NCBI GenBank assembly: GCA_016937795.1
Contig: JAFGVV010000017.1
Span: 62,001-126,000, forward strand
From: Paludibacteraceae bacterium
GTDB lineage: Bacteria > Bacteroidota > Bacteroidia > Bacteroidales > Paludibacteraceae
Length of the DNA stretch: 64,000 bases
Direction: 5' to 3'
Under the pieces are notes generated by a model. That model saw only the letters and a program-made list of their open reading frames with translations, searched no databases and was not told where the DNA came from. Below are positions 35,884 through 44,529 of this stretch, piece after piece; within the stretch, counting starts at the first letter, position 1, and each line of letters begins with the position of its first letter. Position numbers and translations under genes: made by a program.

Positions 35884-36234
35884 ATGAAAAAAATTGAAGC
35901 AATTATCAGAAAGTCAGTATTCGAAGATGTAACTGAAGCACTTCATGCAGCAGGTATCGACTTTTTCACATACTGGGATGTAACGGGAGTAGGTAACGAA
36001 AAAACAGGCAATATGATTTTCCGCGCCACTGTGTACGAAACAAGACTGATTGAACGAAGAGTGATTTCGTTTGTCTGCCGCGACAAATTTGTGGAGTCGG
36101 CTACCGATGCAATTGTAAAAGCAGCGCGCACCGGCGAGCTGGGCGATGGCAAAATATTTATTTCTACGGTGGACGAATCGGTGCGCATCCGCACAGGCGA
36201 AAAAGGTCCTGAGTCATTATATATTAAAGAATAA
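35884..36234 (+). CDS. PII-family nitrogen regulatory protein
   Basis: A 116-residue trimeric signal protein of usual length. Start MKKIEAIIRKSVFEDVTEAL and the B/C loop RTGELGDGKIFISTVDESVRIRTGEKG, which binds ATP/ADP, are clear. The T-loop (about 37-55) departs from E. coli GlnB, but Tyr51 falls at the uridylylation position (RATVYETR), so modification remains possible. PII proteins read 2-oxoglutarate and nucleotide levels and, as GlnK, block the ammonium channel. The gene is directly before amtB (21 bp), the standard glnK-amtB pair, so a GlnK-like role is likely. Confidence 0.93.
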   Translation: MKKIEAIIRKSVFEDVTEALHAAGIDFFTYWDVTGVGNEKTGNMIFRATVYETRLIERRVISFVCRDKFVESATDAIVKAARTGELGDGKIFISTVDESVRIRTGEKGPESLYIKE

Positions 36235-36255
36235 TCTAAAAAAAACATACACATT

Positions 36256-37476
36256 ATGGATATAACAGCATTAACAACAGGACTAAACACCTTTTGGGTA
36301 TTAATAGCAGGAGCATTGGTGTTTTTTATGCAAGCAGGTTTTGCATTGGTCGAAGCAGGTTTAACCCGCTCGAAAAATACAACCAACATTCTTTTCAAGA
36401 ACTTAATGGACTTTTCCATCGGCACATTGGGCTTCTGGCTGATTGGTTATGGCATTATGTTTGGCGAGGGCAGCGGATTCTTCGGTAGTTTCGAGTTTTT
36501 CTCCACAACCGACCATGGCTCTGCTTTGGGCATTCCAAACGAAGCTTTCTTCTTTTTCCAGTTGGTGTTTGCAGCTACTGCCGCCACCATCGTATCGGGA
36601 GCTATGGCCGAACGTACCAAATTCGTTTCGTATCTGGTTTACAGCGCCATCATCACGCTTATTATTTATCCTATCTCCGGCCACTGGATTTGGGGAGGTG
36701 GCTGGTTGTCGCAACTCGAAACGCCATTTGTCGATTTCGCCGGATCAACCGTTGTACACTCGGTAGGTGGCTGGCTGGCGCTGGCAGGTGCTTTGGTTTT
36801 AGGACCACGTATCGGCAAATACAAAAACGGCAAAATCAACGCTATACCCGGCCACAGCATTACATTGGCAGCCCTGGGCGTATTTATCCTCTGGTTAGGC
36901 TGGTTCGGTTTTAACCCCGGCTCAACTCTGGGCTTAGGCGATGCTGGTTTGGTAGCCCGAATATTTGTAACTACCAATGCTGCCGCAGCAGCAGGCGCAG
37001 TTGCTACATTGGCCACTACCTGGATCAGATACGGAAAACCCGGACTGAGCATGAGCTTAAATGGTGTATTGGCTGGTCTCGTAGCTATTACAGCAGGAAC
37101 ACATGCAGTAACGCCCGGAGCAGCTGTCATTATCGGCGCCATAGCCGGCGTACTGGTGGTATTCTCGGTTGAGTTTTTCGACAAAGTGCTCAAAATCGAC
37201 GACCCTGTTGGCGCCATATCGGTACACGGCGTTTGTGGTGCATTCGGCACACTGGCTGTTGGTCTTTTCGCTACCGAAGGGGGCTTGTTTACAGGTGGGG
37301 GCATTGCCTTACTCGGCACACAAACTATTGGCGTAGCCTCTGTTTTTGCCTGGGCATTCGGTATCGGTCTTATCCTGTTCTTCGCCATTAAATATACCAT
37401 CGGACTTCGCGTTTCGGCCAAAGAAGAAGAAAACGGCCTCGACTACTACGAACATGGTGAAAAAGCTTATAATTAA
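36256..37476 (+). CDS. amtB: ammonium transporter
   Basis: A 406-residue Amt channel with about eleven TM helices. Family blocks: WVLIAGALVFFMQAGFALVEAGLTRSKNTTNI at the start, then GHWIWGGGWL, DFAGSTVVHSVGGWLALAGALVLGPRIGKY with the first pore histidine in VVHS, WFGFNPGS, and PVGAISVHGVCGAFGTLAVGLFA with the second pore His. It takes up ammonium/ammonia across the inner membrane and is normally gated by the PII protein encoded just upstream. The C-terminal tail is short. A terminator follows the stop. Confidence 0.97.
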   Translation: MDITALTTGLNTFWVLIAGALVFFMQAGFALVEAGLTRSKNTTNILFKNLMDFSIGTLGFWLIGYGIMFGEGSGFFGSFEFFSTTDHGSALGIPNEAFFFFQLVFAATAATIVSGAMAERTKFVSYLVYSAIITLIIYPISGHWIWGGGWLSQLETPFVDFAGSTVVHSVGGWLALAGALVLGPRIGKYKNGKINAIPGHSITLAALGVFILWLGWFGFNPGSTLGLGDAGLVARIFVTTNAAAAAGAVATLATTWIRYGKPGLSMSLNGVLAGLVAITAGTHAVTPGAAVIIGAIAGVLVVFSVEFFDKVLKIDDPVGAISVHGVCGAFGTLAVGLFATEGGLFTGGGIALLGTQTIGVASVFAWAFGIGLILFFAIKYTIGLRVSAKEEENGLDYYEHGEKAYN

Positions 37477-37485
37477 TTATTAACC

Positions 37486-37522
37486 GAAGATACAGGCATA
37501 TAAATGGCCTGTATCTTTGCTT
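37486..37522 (+). terminator. intrinsic terminator after amtB
   Basis: AAGATACAGGC (37487-37497) pairs perfectly with GCCTGTATCTT (37507-37517). The T-run is weak. Confidence 0.7.
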
Positions 37523-37644
37523 TCATTTTTGTGTGTACTCTGAAAATATCTCTGACATACACGACCAATCGAGTATCGTGTGTTTTTTAGTTTTATTGTT
37601 TCAGCCGGGCTACTTCGTGAGAAATGGTCCGGTTATTTGTTTAA

Positions 37645-37686
37645 AAAAATCTGCACAGGCTTTTGTTTCAGCTGTGCAGATTTCTT
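37645..37686. terminator. bidirectional terminator hairpin between amtB and the acetyltransferase gene
   Basis: AAATCTGCACAG (37647-37658) pairs perfectly with CTGTGCAGATTT (37672-37683). An A-run precedes the left arm, so on the minus strand it forms a terminator for the acetyltransferase gene. Confidence 0.75.
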
Positions 37687-37704
37687 ATTATTTCAAAATC
37701 GCTT

Positions 37705-38250
37705 TCAGATTCTAAACCTCTGAAAAACAATTATATTTTCGTACTTCTCTCCCACTCTAATCCAGTTTTTGAGCACACCATGTACTTCGTAACCTTCCTT
37801 ATCGAACATCGATTTACTGGCAATATTATTCTCAGAAATATGGCAATAGAGCTGATTGATTTTGAGAAAATTAAACACATAGTCCTCGGTGATTTTGAGA
37901 GCCTGTGAGGCATAGCCACGCCCCTGATATACGGGATCGACAAAAAGTCCGAGGGCAATGCGGCTATGGAAAATATCGAAATCGAACAAATCGACCGTTC
38001 CTACAGTCAGGCCGGTTTCTTTGCAATCAATCATCAACCTCAGCTGATGTGTTTCGTAAATATCCTTATCGCCCTGCAGAATATACTGCTTAAGCATATA
38101 GCGTGAGTATGGCTGACGGGTATTGCCCACAGCCCATAGCGTGGGGTCGTTTTCCCAACGGTAAAGCAGCTCAATATCCTCGGGCTCTAACTGGCGTAAT
38201 TTTATTTTATCGTTTTCGAATAACAAAATATTAAATTTATGACCCCCCAC
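37705..38250 (-). CDS. GNAT-family N-acetyltransferase
   Basis: A 181-residue acetyltransferase of the RimJ/RimL or SpeG type. The fold elements are visible: IKLRQLEPEDIELLYRWENDP at the start, TVGTVDLFDFDIFHSRIALGLFVDPVYQGRGYASQAL with the acetyl-CoA loop QGRGYA near residue 110, and the conserved N-x-A-S-x-x-F-x-K-x-G-Y-E near the end. It may acetylate a polyamine or a protein N-terminus; the substrate cannot be told. First gene of a minus-strand run; the 126 bp upstream hold 7-8 bp tandem repeats. Confidence 0.9.
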   Translation of the reverse strand: MGGHKFNILLFENDKIKLRQLEPEDIELLYRWENDPTLWAVGNTRQPYSRYMLKQYILQGDKDIYETHQLRLMIDCKETGLTVGTVDLFDFDIFHSRIALGLFVDPVYQGRGYASQALKITEDYVFNFLKINQLYCHISENNIASKSMFDKEGYEVHGVLKNWIRVGEKYENIIVFQRFRI

Positions 38251-38311
38251 ACTAACTCTCTAATGAGTAGATAATATTGGCTGTAGATCTATTGAGAATT
38301 GTTTCCGAGGC

Positions 38312-38376
38312 AAAAAATATTCAAATTTCAAATTTCAAATTTTCAAATCAAAATCCTGAAACACGAAACACGAAAC
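38312..38376. repeat. short tandem repeats upstream of the acetyltransferase gene
   Basis: Three or four copies of a CAAATTT-like 7-8 bp word (about 38319-38350) followed by GAAACAC repeated (38358-38374). It fills the gap between the HAD gene and the acetyltransferase gene, both on the minus strand. Confidence 0.6.
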
Positions 38377-38805
38377 CTACCCAAACACTCCGCCAAACAA
38401 TCCTTTTTTCTTTTTGGGTTGATAATCGTCGGCATTGTTTTGCGGTATAGGCTGCAAGTGATTTCCCGAAGCTATCATTTGATAAATCACGCCCCAATCG
38501 GGCAAACCACCGAGATTACGGTCGTCGATAAACAAATCGGCTTTTAGTTTACGGGGCTGTTCCTCGCGCTCGTTGGTCTCGGGATAATTGGCATTGATGG
38601 CGTAAAATTCCAGTCCGCGCGCACGGCAAAAGGCCACAGCTTCATCCAATTCCTTTCCTTCGCGCACAGTCCAAAGCAGTAGGATTGTCTGAAAATCTTT
38701 CTGAAGTCGTTTCAGCGTATCGATGGCAAAGGGTATTTCCTTTCCGATTTTCGGGTATTCGTGGGTTACTATGGTTCCATCGAAGTCGACAGCAATGGTA
38801 AGCAT
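38377..38805 (-). CDS. HAD-family phosphatase-like protein (BT0820-like)
   Basis: A 142-residue small HAD protein without a large cap domain. Motif I is DFDGT (Asp7, Asp9), motif II WTVR near 45, and the acidic motif IV FIDDRNLGG near 93. This size and the sequence LLLWTVREGKELDEAVAFCRARGLEF match the Bacteroides BT0820 type. Probably hydrolyses a small phosphate ester; the substrate is unknown. The C-terminus has a basic run, KKKKG. It lies before the acetyltransferase gene and after the membrane protein gene on the same strand. Confidence 0.85.
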   Translation of the reverse strand: MLTIAVDFDGTIVTHEYPKIGKEIPFAIDTLKRLQKDFQTILLLWTVREGKELDEAVAFCRARGLEFYAINANYPETNEREEQPRKLKADLFIDDRNLGGLPDWGVIYQMIASGNHLQPIPQNNADDYQPKKKKGLFGGVFG

Positions 38806-38857
38806 ATCAGTCTTAATTTTAGTAGGTTATAATAGCAATGTGGTTTTAAATAAAGTA

Positions 38858-39301
38858 TCATTCGGGATACTCTTCGAGTTGAAGTTCGGTAACAACTTTC
38901 ACTTCAGCCGGTTTACAGAAGAAAACGCCAATGGCGGATATGCCTGCACAGAAAATCATAGATTGAATTCCCAACACATAAAAGAAAACCACACCAAGCA
39001 CAAGTCCAATGCCCATAACTGCTAAACGAATAATGGCGCCCTTTTGATATTTTGCAAGTTTTTCGTGCACATCAGGCAGTTGTGCCCATTTTTTTGTATT
39101 CCGGTTAAAAAGCCACAACGACAATGGCACTGAACCAATAATCAGCACAATAAGAATTGAGTTTATAGTAATTCCGGCTTCACTTTGGGGATCAATTCTT
39201 AAGTTAGAATTCATTAACGCATACCCTGATGCAGCTGCTGTAATGGCTGCAATATATATGGCGTAGTAAACCATCTGAATATTTCTGAGTACTTTCTTCA
39301 T
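38858..39301 (-). CDS. four-TM membrane protein of unknown function
   Basis: A 147-residue protein with four hydrophobic segments at about 12-30, 45-66, 90-108 and 112-130, and a soluble tail ending in acidic residues. I recognise no named family; similar proteins occur beside recR in Bacteroidales as far as I recall. Lies 38 bp after recR on the same strand, so likely co-transcribed with it. Confidence 0.75.
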   Translation of the reverse strand: MKKVLRNIQMVYYAIYIAAITAAASGYALMNSNLRIDPQSEAGITINSILIVLIIGSVPLSLWLFNRNTKKWAQLPDVHEKLAKYQKGAIIRLAVMGIGLVLGVVFFYVLGIQSMIFCAGISAIGVFFCKPAEVKVVTELQLEEYPE

Positions 39302-39339
39302 AAATTGTAATTATTTATATACAAACATTTTATATGTTA

Positions 39340-39963
39340 TTATTTAAACGAATTTGTAAATTCCACGCGATTCAGGATGGAGCGTCCGAGCGTAATCTCG
39401 TCGGCATATTCCAACTCATCGCCTATGGCCACACCACGTGCAATGGTTGTAATTTTCACTTCCAGGGGCGCTAACTTTCGAAAAATATAAAAATTAGTTG
39501 TATCGCCCTCCATGGTGGTACTTAGCGCAAGAATCACTTCTTTCACATTGTCGTTTTGCACACGTTTTATCAGACTGTCGATTTCCAAATCGGAAGGTCC
39601 AACGCCATCCATTGGCGATATAATGCCGCCCAGCACATGATACAAACCTCTGAACTGCTGTGTATTTTCGATGGACATCACATCGCGGATATTCTCCACC
39701 ACGCAGATAGTTTCGCCATCGCGCGCCTGATTGGCACAAATCAAACAGGTTTCGGTATCCGAAATATTATGGCATTTTTTACAGTACTTAATATCGCGAC
39801 GCAGGCTAATCACCGAATTCCCAAACATTTCCACCTCATTTTCAGGTTGTCGGAGCAGATGCAGCACTAATCGGAGCGCAGTTTTACGCCCAATGCCCGG
39901 AAGTTTCGAAAACTCCTGTACTGCATTTTCGAGCAGACCCGACGAAAATTGTTGTTGATTCAT
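39340..39963 (-). CDS. recR: recombination protein RecR
   Basis: A 207-residue RecR of usual length. HhH motif in [17 protein letters not shown] (about 19-35), a zinc finger with four Cys ([16 protein letters not shown]), and a Toprim domain starting [14 protein letters not shown]. RecR joins RecO/RecF in loading RecA at gapped DNA. The start [18 protein letters not shown] is typical. It diverges from the Na+/solute symporter gene. Confidence 0.97.
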   Translation of the reverse strand: MNQQQFSSGLLENAVQEFSKLPGIGRKTALRLVLHLLRQPENEVEMFGNSVISLRRDIKYCKKCHNISDTETCLICANQARDGETICVVENIRDVMSIENTQQFRGLYHVLGGIISPMDGVGPSDLEIDSLIKRVQNDNVKEVILALSTTMEGDTTNFYIFRKLAPLEVKITTIARGVAIGDELEYADEITLGRSILNRVEFTNSFK

Positions 39964-40137
39964 GCTTGTTTCTTTGTTCGGACTGCAAAAATAGCAAAAT
40001 TTGTGAGCATTACGCCCATCGGGAATACAAAAAGAACAGTTATCGTTCTTTCATTTAGCCATTTCAAAACTAATTGAATACCTGATTTGTGACACAATTT
40101 TAGTATTTTTGCCATCCAAAAACCGAAAAATACAATC

Positions 40138-41595
40138 ATGTCTCCCATTTTCATAATACTAATACTTGCTGCTTATTTTGGTGTTTTAATGCTTATATCA
40201 GTCATTACCAGCAAAAGAAATACCGGTAACGATGCATTTTTTCTGGGCAATCGTCAGTCGCCCTGGTGGGTGGTGGCCATTGGCATGGTGGGCGCATCAG
40301 TCTCAGGAGTAAGCTTTGTATCGGTGCCGGGCATGGTGGGTAAAATCGACTTCAGCTATATGCAAACGGTTTTTGGCTTTTTCTTTGGCTATCTGATCAT
40401 TGCCAAAGTGCTTTTGCCGCTTTACTACAAACAGCATCTGACGAGTATTTACACATATCTCGGGCAACGATTTGGCAAAAGGGCATACAAAACGGGTGCT
40501 TCGTTTTTTCTGCTTTCGAAAACTGTGGGAGCTGCGGCAAGACTTTATGTGGTAGCGCTAATCCTCCAGACACTTGTATTCGAGGCATGGAATATTCCGT
40601 TCGTTTTTACCGTCACAGGCATTATCCAGCTTATCTGGCTTTATACATTCCGTAGTGGCATAAAAACAATTGTGTGGACCGACACACTGCAAACCATTAT
40701 CATGGTGACAGCCCTTGTACTCATCATTGTGGAACTTATGCAGCAACTCGGGCTGAACACTTCGGGACTCAGTGCAGCTATTGCCGAAACGCAGCATTCG
40801 CGCATTTTTGTATTCGACGACTGGCATTCGAAACAACATTTTGTAAAACAATTCTTTAGCGGCATTTTCATTGCGGTGGTAATGACCGGACTCGACCAGG
40901 ACATGATGCAAAAAAACCTGAGTTGCCGAAGTCTGAAAGATGCGAAAAAAAACATGTACTGGTATGGATTTTCGTTTATTCCTGTCAATCTGCTTTTTCT
41001 GATTTTGGGTGCTTTGCTGCTTTTATTTGCGAACCAAATAAACATGCCTGTACCAGCTTCAGGCGACGAAATTCTGCCTCTTTTTGCTAGTAATTATCTG
41101 GGAAGAACAGTGCTAATACTTTTTGTCACCGGCATTATAGCTGCTGCATTTTCGAGCGCCGACTCAGCGCTTACAGCGCTCACAACCACGTTTTCGGTGG
41201 ATATTCTGGGTATAGAACACAAGGATAAAATCAGGGCGCAACATACCCGCAAATGGATACATATTGGCATGTCATTGCTTTTTGTTATTATAATTATGGC
41301 ATTTAAAGCCATTAACAACAAAAGTATTATCGATGCCATTTACACCATCGCATCCTATACTTACGGACCGTTATTAGGCCTTTACGCTTTCGGATTATTT
41401 ACCGATTTAAAAACCAATGACAAACTTATTCCGCTGATTGCCATTTTGTCGCCGGTAATCTGCGCGCTGCTCAATTTTGGGAGTAAATTGTTGTGGAATT
41501 ACAGCTTTGGTTATGAGTTGCTAATGCTGAATGGTTTTCTTACCTTTGCAGGGTTGTGGATAGTCAGAAAAAGACATGAGGTGATGATGGGATGA
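40138..41595 (+). CDS. sodium:solute symporter family protein
   Basis: A 485-residue transporter of the SSS (LeuT-fold) family with about 13 TM helices. Signature blocks: [35 protein letters not shown] (the Na+-site 1 area), [24 protein letters not shown], and [25 protein letters not shown], which carries the Na2-site serines in TM8. It uses the Na+ gradient to bring in a small organic solute, possibly a sugar, sialic acid or proline; the substrate is not clear. Single gene between recR (divergent) and engB. Confidence 0.92.
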   Translation: MSPIFIILILAAYFGVLMLISVITSKRNTGNDAFFLGNRQSPWWVVAIGMVGASVSGVSFVSVPGMVGKIDFSYMQTVFGFFFGYLIIAKVLLPLYYKQHLTSIYTYLGQRFGKRAYKTGASFFLLSKTVGAAARLYVVALILQTLVFEAWNIPFVFTVTGIIQLIWLYTFRSGIKTIVWTDTLQTIIMVTALVLIIVELMQQLGLNTSGLSAAIAETQHSRIFVFDDWHSKQHFVKQFFSGIFIAVVMTGLDQDMMQKNLSCRSLKDAKKNMYWYGFSFIPVNLLFLILGALLLLFANQINMPVPASGDEILPLFASNYLGRTVLILFVTGIIAAAFSSADSALTALTTTFSVDILGIEHKDKIRAQHTRKWIHIGMSLLFVIIIMAFKAINNKSIIDAIYTIASYTYGPLLGLYAFGLFTDLKTNDKLIPLIAILSPVICALLNFGSKLLWNYSFGYELLMLNGFLTFAGLWIVRKRHEVMMG

Positions 41596-41613
41596 TTTTT
41601 CGGAACAACTTAA

Positions 41614-41629
41614 TAAACAATATTGTTTA
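41614..41629. promoter_or_regulatory. 16-bp AT-rich palindrome before engB
   Basis: TAAACAATATTGTTTA is a perfect palindrome 22 bp upstream of the engB start. It could be an operator or only a chance AT-rich symmetry. Confidence 0.3.
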
Positions 41630-41650
41630 AAACAAAAAAAAACTGCAGTT

Positions 41651-42247
41651 ATGGATATAAAATCAGCCGAGTTTGTAATCAGTAATACCGACTATAAGAA
41701 ATGTCCGGACAGCCGCATGCCCGAATATGCTTTTATTGGTCGCTCGAACGTAGGCAAATCGTCGCTTATCAACATGTTGACCAATAAAAAAGGCTTGGCA
41801 ATGACTTCCTCTAAACCCGGAAAGACATTGCTTATCAACCATTTTCTGATCAACAATAACTGGCATTTGGTGGACTTACCGGGCTACGGGTATGCCACCA
41901 CAGGAAAAAAAATGCGTGAAAAGCTGAAAAGCATTATCGAAGACTATATACTTTATCGCGAACAGCTTACAGCTGTTTTCCTGTTGATTGACAGTCGCCT
42001 CGAAGCACAGCAAATCGATTTAGATTTTATGGTCTGGCTGGGCGAAAATGGCGTTCCATTTTCCATTGTATTTACCAAACTCGATAAGCTTTCGAATTCC
42101 CGTGCACGCGAAAACACTGATGCCTACAAGGCTAAATTACATGAACAGTGGGAAGAGCTGCCGCCGATTTTCCTCACCTCATCCGAAAAGCGTCAGGGAC
42201 GCGACGAATTGCTGAGTTATATCGAAAGCATAAATAAAACACTTTAA
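41651..42247 (+). CDS. engB: ribosome biogenesis GTPase EngB (YsxC/YihA)
   Basis: A 198-residue TRAFAC GTPase of usual length. G1 GRSNVGKSS (about 30-38), G2 near KPGKT, G3 DLPGYG, G4 TKLDK, G5 TSSEK are all present. It acts in late assembly of the 50S subunit. The start [15 protein letters not shown] is the normal one. The stop codon at 42245-42247 falls inside the left end of a MITE-like inverted-repeat element. Confidence 0.97.
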   Translation: MDIKSAEFVISNTDYKKCPDSRMPEYAFIGRSNVGKSSLINMLTNKKGLAMTSSKPGKTLLINHFLINNNWHLVDLPGYGYATTGKKMREKLKSIIEDYILYREQLTAVFLLIDSRLEAQQIDLDFMVWLGENGVPFSIVFTKLDKLSNSRARENTDAYKAKLHEQWEELPPIFLTSSEKRQGRDELLSYIESINKTL

Positions 42248-42517
42248 TTCGACTTTGACAGATTAAAGATTAATTTTTTAAAGAAAGAATTTCAAAAGAA
42301 TAGCAACGCAGATTTAACGGATAAAGCTGAATAAATCGGATTTAAATTTTGACAAGTCAAAATTAGGATGAAATAATGAAACGCAATAACTTCAATCGCA
42401 AATTTCATTTATGAAATTTTATAATCCGTGTAGAAATCAGTTATCTTAATTAAAAATAATCCGCTAAATCCGCTTTACTATTTCTTTTAAAATAAATCTG
42501 TCAAAGTAGAATTAAAA
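42243..42517. repeat. MITE-like inverted-repeat element
   Basis: A 275-bp AT-rich element with 22-bp terminal inverted repeats (42243-42264 and 42496-42517, one mismatch; core ACTTTGACAGATT). Inside, further inverted similarity is seen (GCAGATTTAACGGATAAAGC around 42306-42325 against AATCCGCTAAATCCGC around 42460), and the middle holds the palindrome AATTTCATTTATGAAATT (42401-42418). No ORF. The left end overlaps the engB stop codon. It resembles dispersed non-coding repeats seen in many Bacteroidales genomes. Confidence 0.7.
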
Positions 42518-42748
42518 AGCACATATATTTAGCTTGAAATTATCTCGACTTTTGCCACAAAGTGCACAATAGTTAAACTGTTTCAGAAAAAAGTACACAT
42601 AGTTCAAAAATATCTTCGATATTTTTAGCTACTGTGGTCGAAAAACTAATTTTAAGCTAAAAAACCATGTGTTGCTAATGTGTCCAAAAAAGTCAAGACG
42701 AGTTTAGCTTATATAAAATCCTTTTGATTTATATTTTATGCCAAAACA
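42518..42748. other. unexplained non-coding stretch after the MITE-like element
   Basis: About 230 bp with no ORF. It contains the hairpin AAAATATC/GATATTTT (about 42608-42626) and paired short words (GTGCACAATAG and GTACACATAG). It ends in a terminator (42751-42787) that has no gene directly before it, so a small transcript is possible. Confidence 0.3.
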
Positions 42749-42750
42749 AA

Positions 42751-42788
42751 TGCCTGACAGATTCAAAATTTTGTCAGGTATTTTTTAT
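42751..42788 (+). terminator. intrinsic terminator with no adjacent gene
   Basis: TGCCTGACA (42751-42759) pairs with TGTCAGGTA (42772-42780) allowing one G-T pair, then TTTTTT. It is about 500 bp from the engB stop, with the MITE-like element between. Confidence 0.7.
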
Positions 42789-42848
42789 TGCTGAAAAATC
42801 ATTTTTATAAGTAAATCCTGAATTCCAAAGCACAAAAATATTCTTTCA

Positions 42849-42860
42849 GCAAACGTTTGC
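42849..42860. promoter_or_regulatory. LacI-type operator candidate GCAAACGTTTGC
   Basis: A perfect 12-bp palindrome with a central CG, the form bound by LacI/GalR-family regulators (it is identical to the core of the E. coli PurR box). It covers the -33 element TTTG of the promoter of the MFS gene, so binding would repress it. No LacI-family gene is in the window. Confidence 0.55.
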
Positions 42861-42886
42861 ACAACCAAAAAACGATTTTAAGTCTG
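42856..42886 (+). promoter_or_regulatory. promoter of the MFS transporter gene
   Basis: TTTG at 42856-42859 and TAAGTCTG at 42879-42886 (one mismatch to TAnnTTTG), 19 bp apart. Predicted start about 42893, 80 nt before the gene. Confidence 0.5.
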
Positions 42887-42972
42887 AATTTTGTCGCTTC
42901 ATGAATAAAATTGAATAAAATTGCAAATTATTATTCACCGCATTCAATTCTTCAAGAAATACCTGAAAAATC

Positions 42973-44415
42973 ATGTTACAAATTCAGAAAAAAATGACCA
43001 ATGCATTTTATGCATTACTTAGTCTGCCGGCCACTGCCATGGGCTTTGCATTGTCGGTACAAATTTCGGCTTTGAGCTGGATTCTTTCCACCAAATACGG
43101 CCTTGACATTCACGAAATTGGTATTGTGTGGGCTGCCGGACCTATTGCCGGTATTATTGCACAACCCATTGTAGGTGCATTATCCGACAGCATGTGGTTC
43201 ATGGGCGGTCGTCGTCGTCCATGGATTGTGATTGGTGGAATTCTGGCTGCCATCATGATGCTGGCGCTTCCAAATCTTGAGATTATTCAGAAAATTTTTG
43301 TAGGTGGCGACGATCCGCAGGCAGGGCTGCTCTCCATAGCAGTGATTGTGGCGCTCACCTTCGACCTTTCCATCAATGTAAGCTTTAACCCTACCCGCTC
43401 ACTTGTAGCCGATTGCACTCCGCACAAAGACCGTAGCAAAGGTTATACCTGGATGCAAACCGTTTCGGGCACATTTGGCGTATTGGCATATTTAATTGGC
43501 GGAACACTGGGAAATATCTTTCTGATTTATTTTGGAGTGGGTGTTGCTTTGTTAGCCTCTATCATTCCGGCATTTCTGATTCAGGAACCACGCGAACTTA
43601 AAAACGAGGAAGAAGGCAAACAGGAAGTTTCGAAATCGAGCACAAAAGATGTAGTAGAAGCACTATTGCCTCTGTCGGGCTTTCTGCTTTACGGATTCTA
43701 TGTGATTGTGGCCAAACTTTTCGGACTACAAATCGAGCTCACAGTACCCCTTATGGGCTACGAGCTACCCATTGTGGAATTTATTTCACTATTGCTCATT
43801 GTGATTAGTGCCATTGTGGTATTGCCTAATCTCACCAAAAGCAGCGCTAAAAGCAACGAATTTCAGAAAGTACTTCTCGCTCATTCATTTACATGGATTG
43901 GCGTTCAAACCATGTTTATTTACGCATTCTTCTATCTCACCGAAGTACTTCAATTAGGTGAATCGGCAGGCAAAATTAACTCAATTGCCTTTTTTATCCT
44001 TAGTTTGGTAAGCGCCATCCTGCCTGTACTTGTACTCAATGGCTTTGCTAAAAAAATCGGAATGGTAAAAACACACCTTATTTGTATTTTTATTATGGCT
44101 TTAGGTTATGCCGGTGTACTTTTCTTTGGCACTACTGTCATTTTATACTATATAATGATAGCTGTGGCCGGTATTGGCTGGGCTTCAGTAGTTTCACTGC
44201 CTTTTGCTATTATGAGCGAAAAAGTAGATCAAAAGAAAATGGGACTTTATATGGGTATCTTCAACCTTTCGGTCGTTTTGCCACAGTTGGTAGCCAGTTT
44301 CAAAATGGGCGAAATTGTAAACCAGGCATCCGACAAATCAGTTGTTTTTGTGATCGCAGCCATTACACTTGCCATATCGGGCATACTTTGGATCTTTGTA
44401 AAAAACGACAAATAG
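42973..44415 (+). CDS. MFS transporter of the SLC45/sugar type
   Basis: A 480-residue permease with twelve TM helices. The first half has SVQISALSWILSTKYGLDIHEIGIVWAAGPIAGIIAQPIVGALSD and GGRRRPWIVIGG, the D-x-GGRRRPW signature of SLC45/GPH-like sugar carriers (maltose, sucrose). The second half has a matching cytoplasmic loop. The start could also be the ATG at 42994. It most likely moves a disaccharide with protons. A LacI-type palindrome covers its promoter, which fits a sugar-controlled gene. No glycosidase or phosphorylase lies beside it. Confidence 0.88.
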   Translation: MLQIQKKMTNAFYALLSLPATAMGFALSVQISALSWILSTKYGLDIHEIGIVWAAGPIAGIIAQPIVGALSDSMWFMGGRRRPWIVIGGILAAIMMLALPNLEIIQKIFVGGDDPQAGLLSIAVIVALTFDLSINVSFNPTRSLVADCTPHKDRSKGYTWMQTVSGTFGVLAYLIGGTLGNIFLIYFGVGVALLASIIPAFLIQEPRELKNEEEGKQEVSKSSTKDVVEALLPLSGFLLYGFYVIVAKLFGLQIELTVPLMGYELPIVEFISLLLIVISAIVVLPNLTKSSAKSNEFQKVLLAHSFTWIGVQTMFIYAFFYLTEVLQLGESAGKINSIAFFILSLVSAILPVLVLNGFAKKIGMVKTHLICIFIMALGYAGVLFFGTTVILYYIMIAVAGIGWASVVSLPFAIMSEKVDQKKMGLYMGIFNLSVVLPQLVASFKMGEIVNQASDKSVVFVIAAITLAISGILWIFVKNDK

Positions 44416-44440
44416 ACTTTCGGAACCCATCGAAATAAAT

Positions 44441-44448
44441 TATCTTTG
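44441..44448 (+). promoter_or_regulatory. -7 element ahead of the binding-lipoprotein gene
   Basis: TATCTTTG fits TAnnTTTG. The -33 region reads TTTCGG (about 44418-44423), a weak match, 19-20 bp away. A transcript begun near 44455 would contain the 14-bp hairpin at 44479-44515 before the start codon. Confidence 0.4.
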
Positions 44449-44478
44449 CAATTGACTTTACAGAATTGCAAAACCCAT

Positions 44479-44520
44479 AATAATCAGAGATTTGCAAAAC
44501 GAATCTCTGATTATTTTTTA
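44479..44520 (+). terminator. strong hairpin with T-run: terminator of the MFS gene or leader attenuator
   Basis: AATAATCAGAGATT (44479-44492) pairs perfectly with AATCTCTGATTATT (44502-44515), followed by TTTTTA. It lies only 10 bp before the start codon at 44530 and after a possible promoter. The word TTGCAAAAC occurs at 44466-44474 and again in the loop (44492-44500). Confidence 0.7.
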
Positions 44521-44529
44521 CAACACACA

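Noticed and set aside
36666..37421. 251-residue minus-strand ORF opposite amtB
   Set aside because: Pro/Ala/Thr-rich mirror of the Gly/Ala-rich amtB helices; no family pattern.
40086..40111. TTTG and TATTTTTG before the Na+/solute symporter gene as a promoter
   Set aside because: The two elements are only about 14 bp apart, well short of the 19-22 bp seen at the other promoters here; the -7 element alone may still be real.
44446..44529. Upstream extension of the binding-lipoprotein ORF
   Set aside because: It would translate through a perfect terminator hairpin and remove the lipoprotein signal; the ATG at 44530 is preferred.
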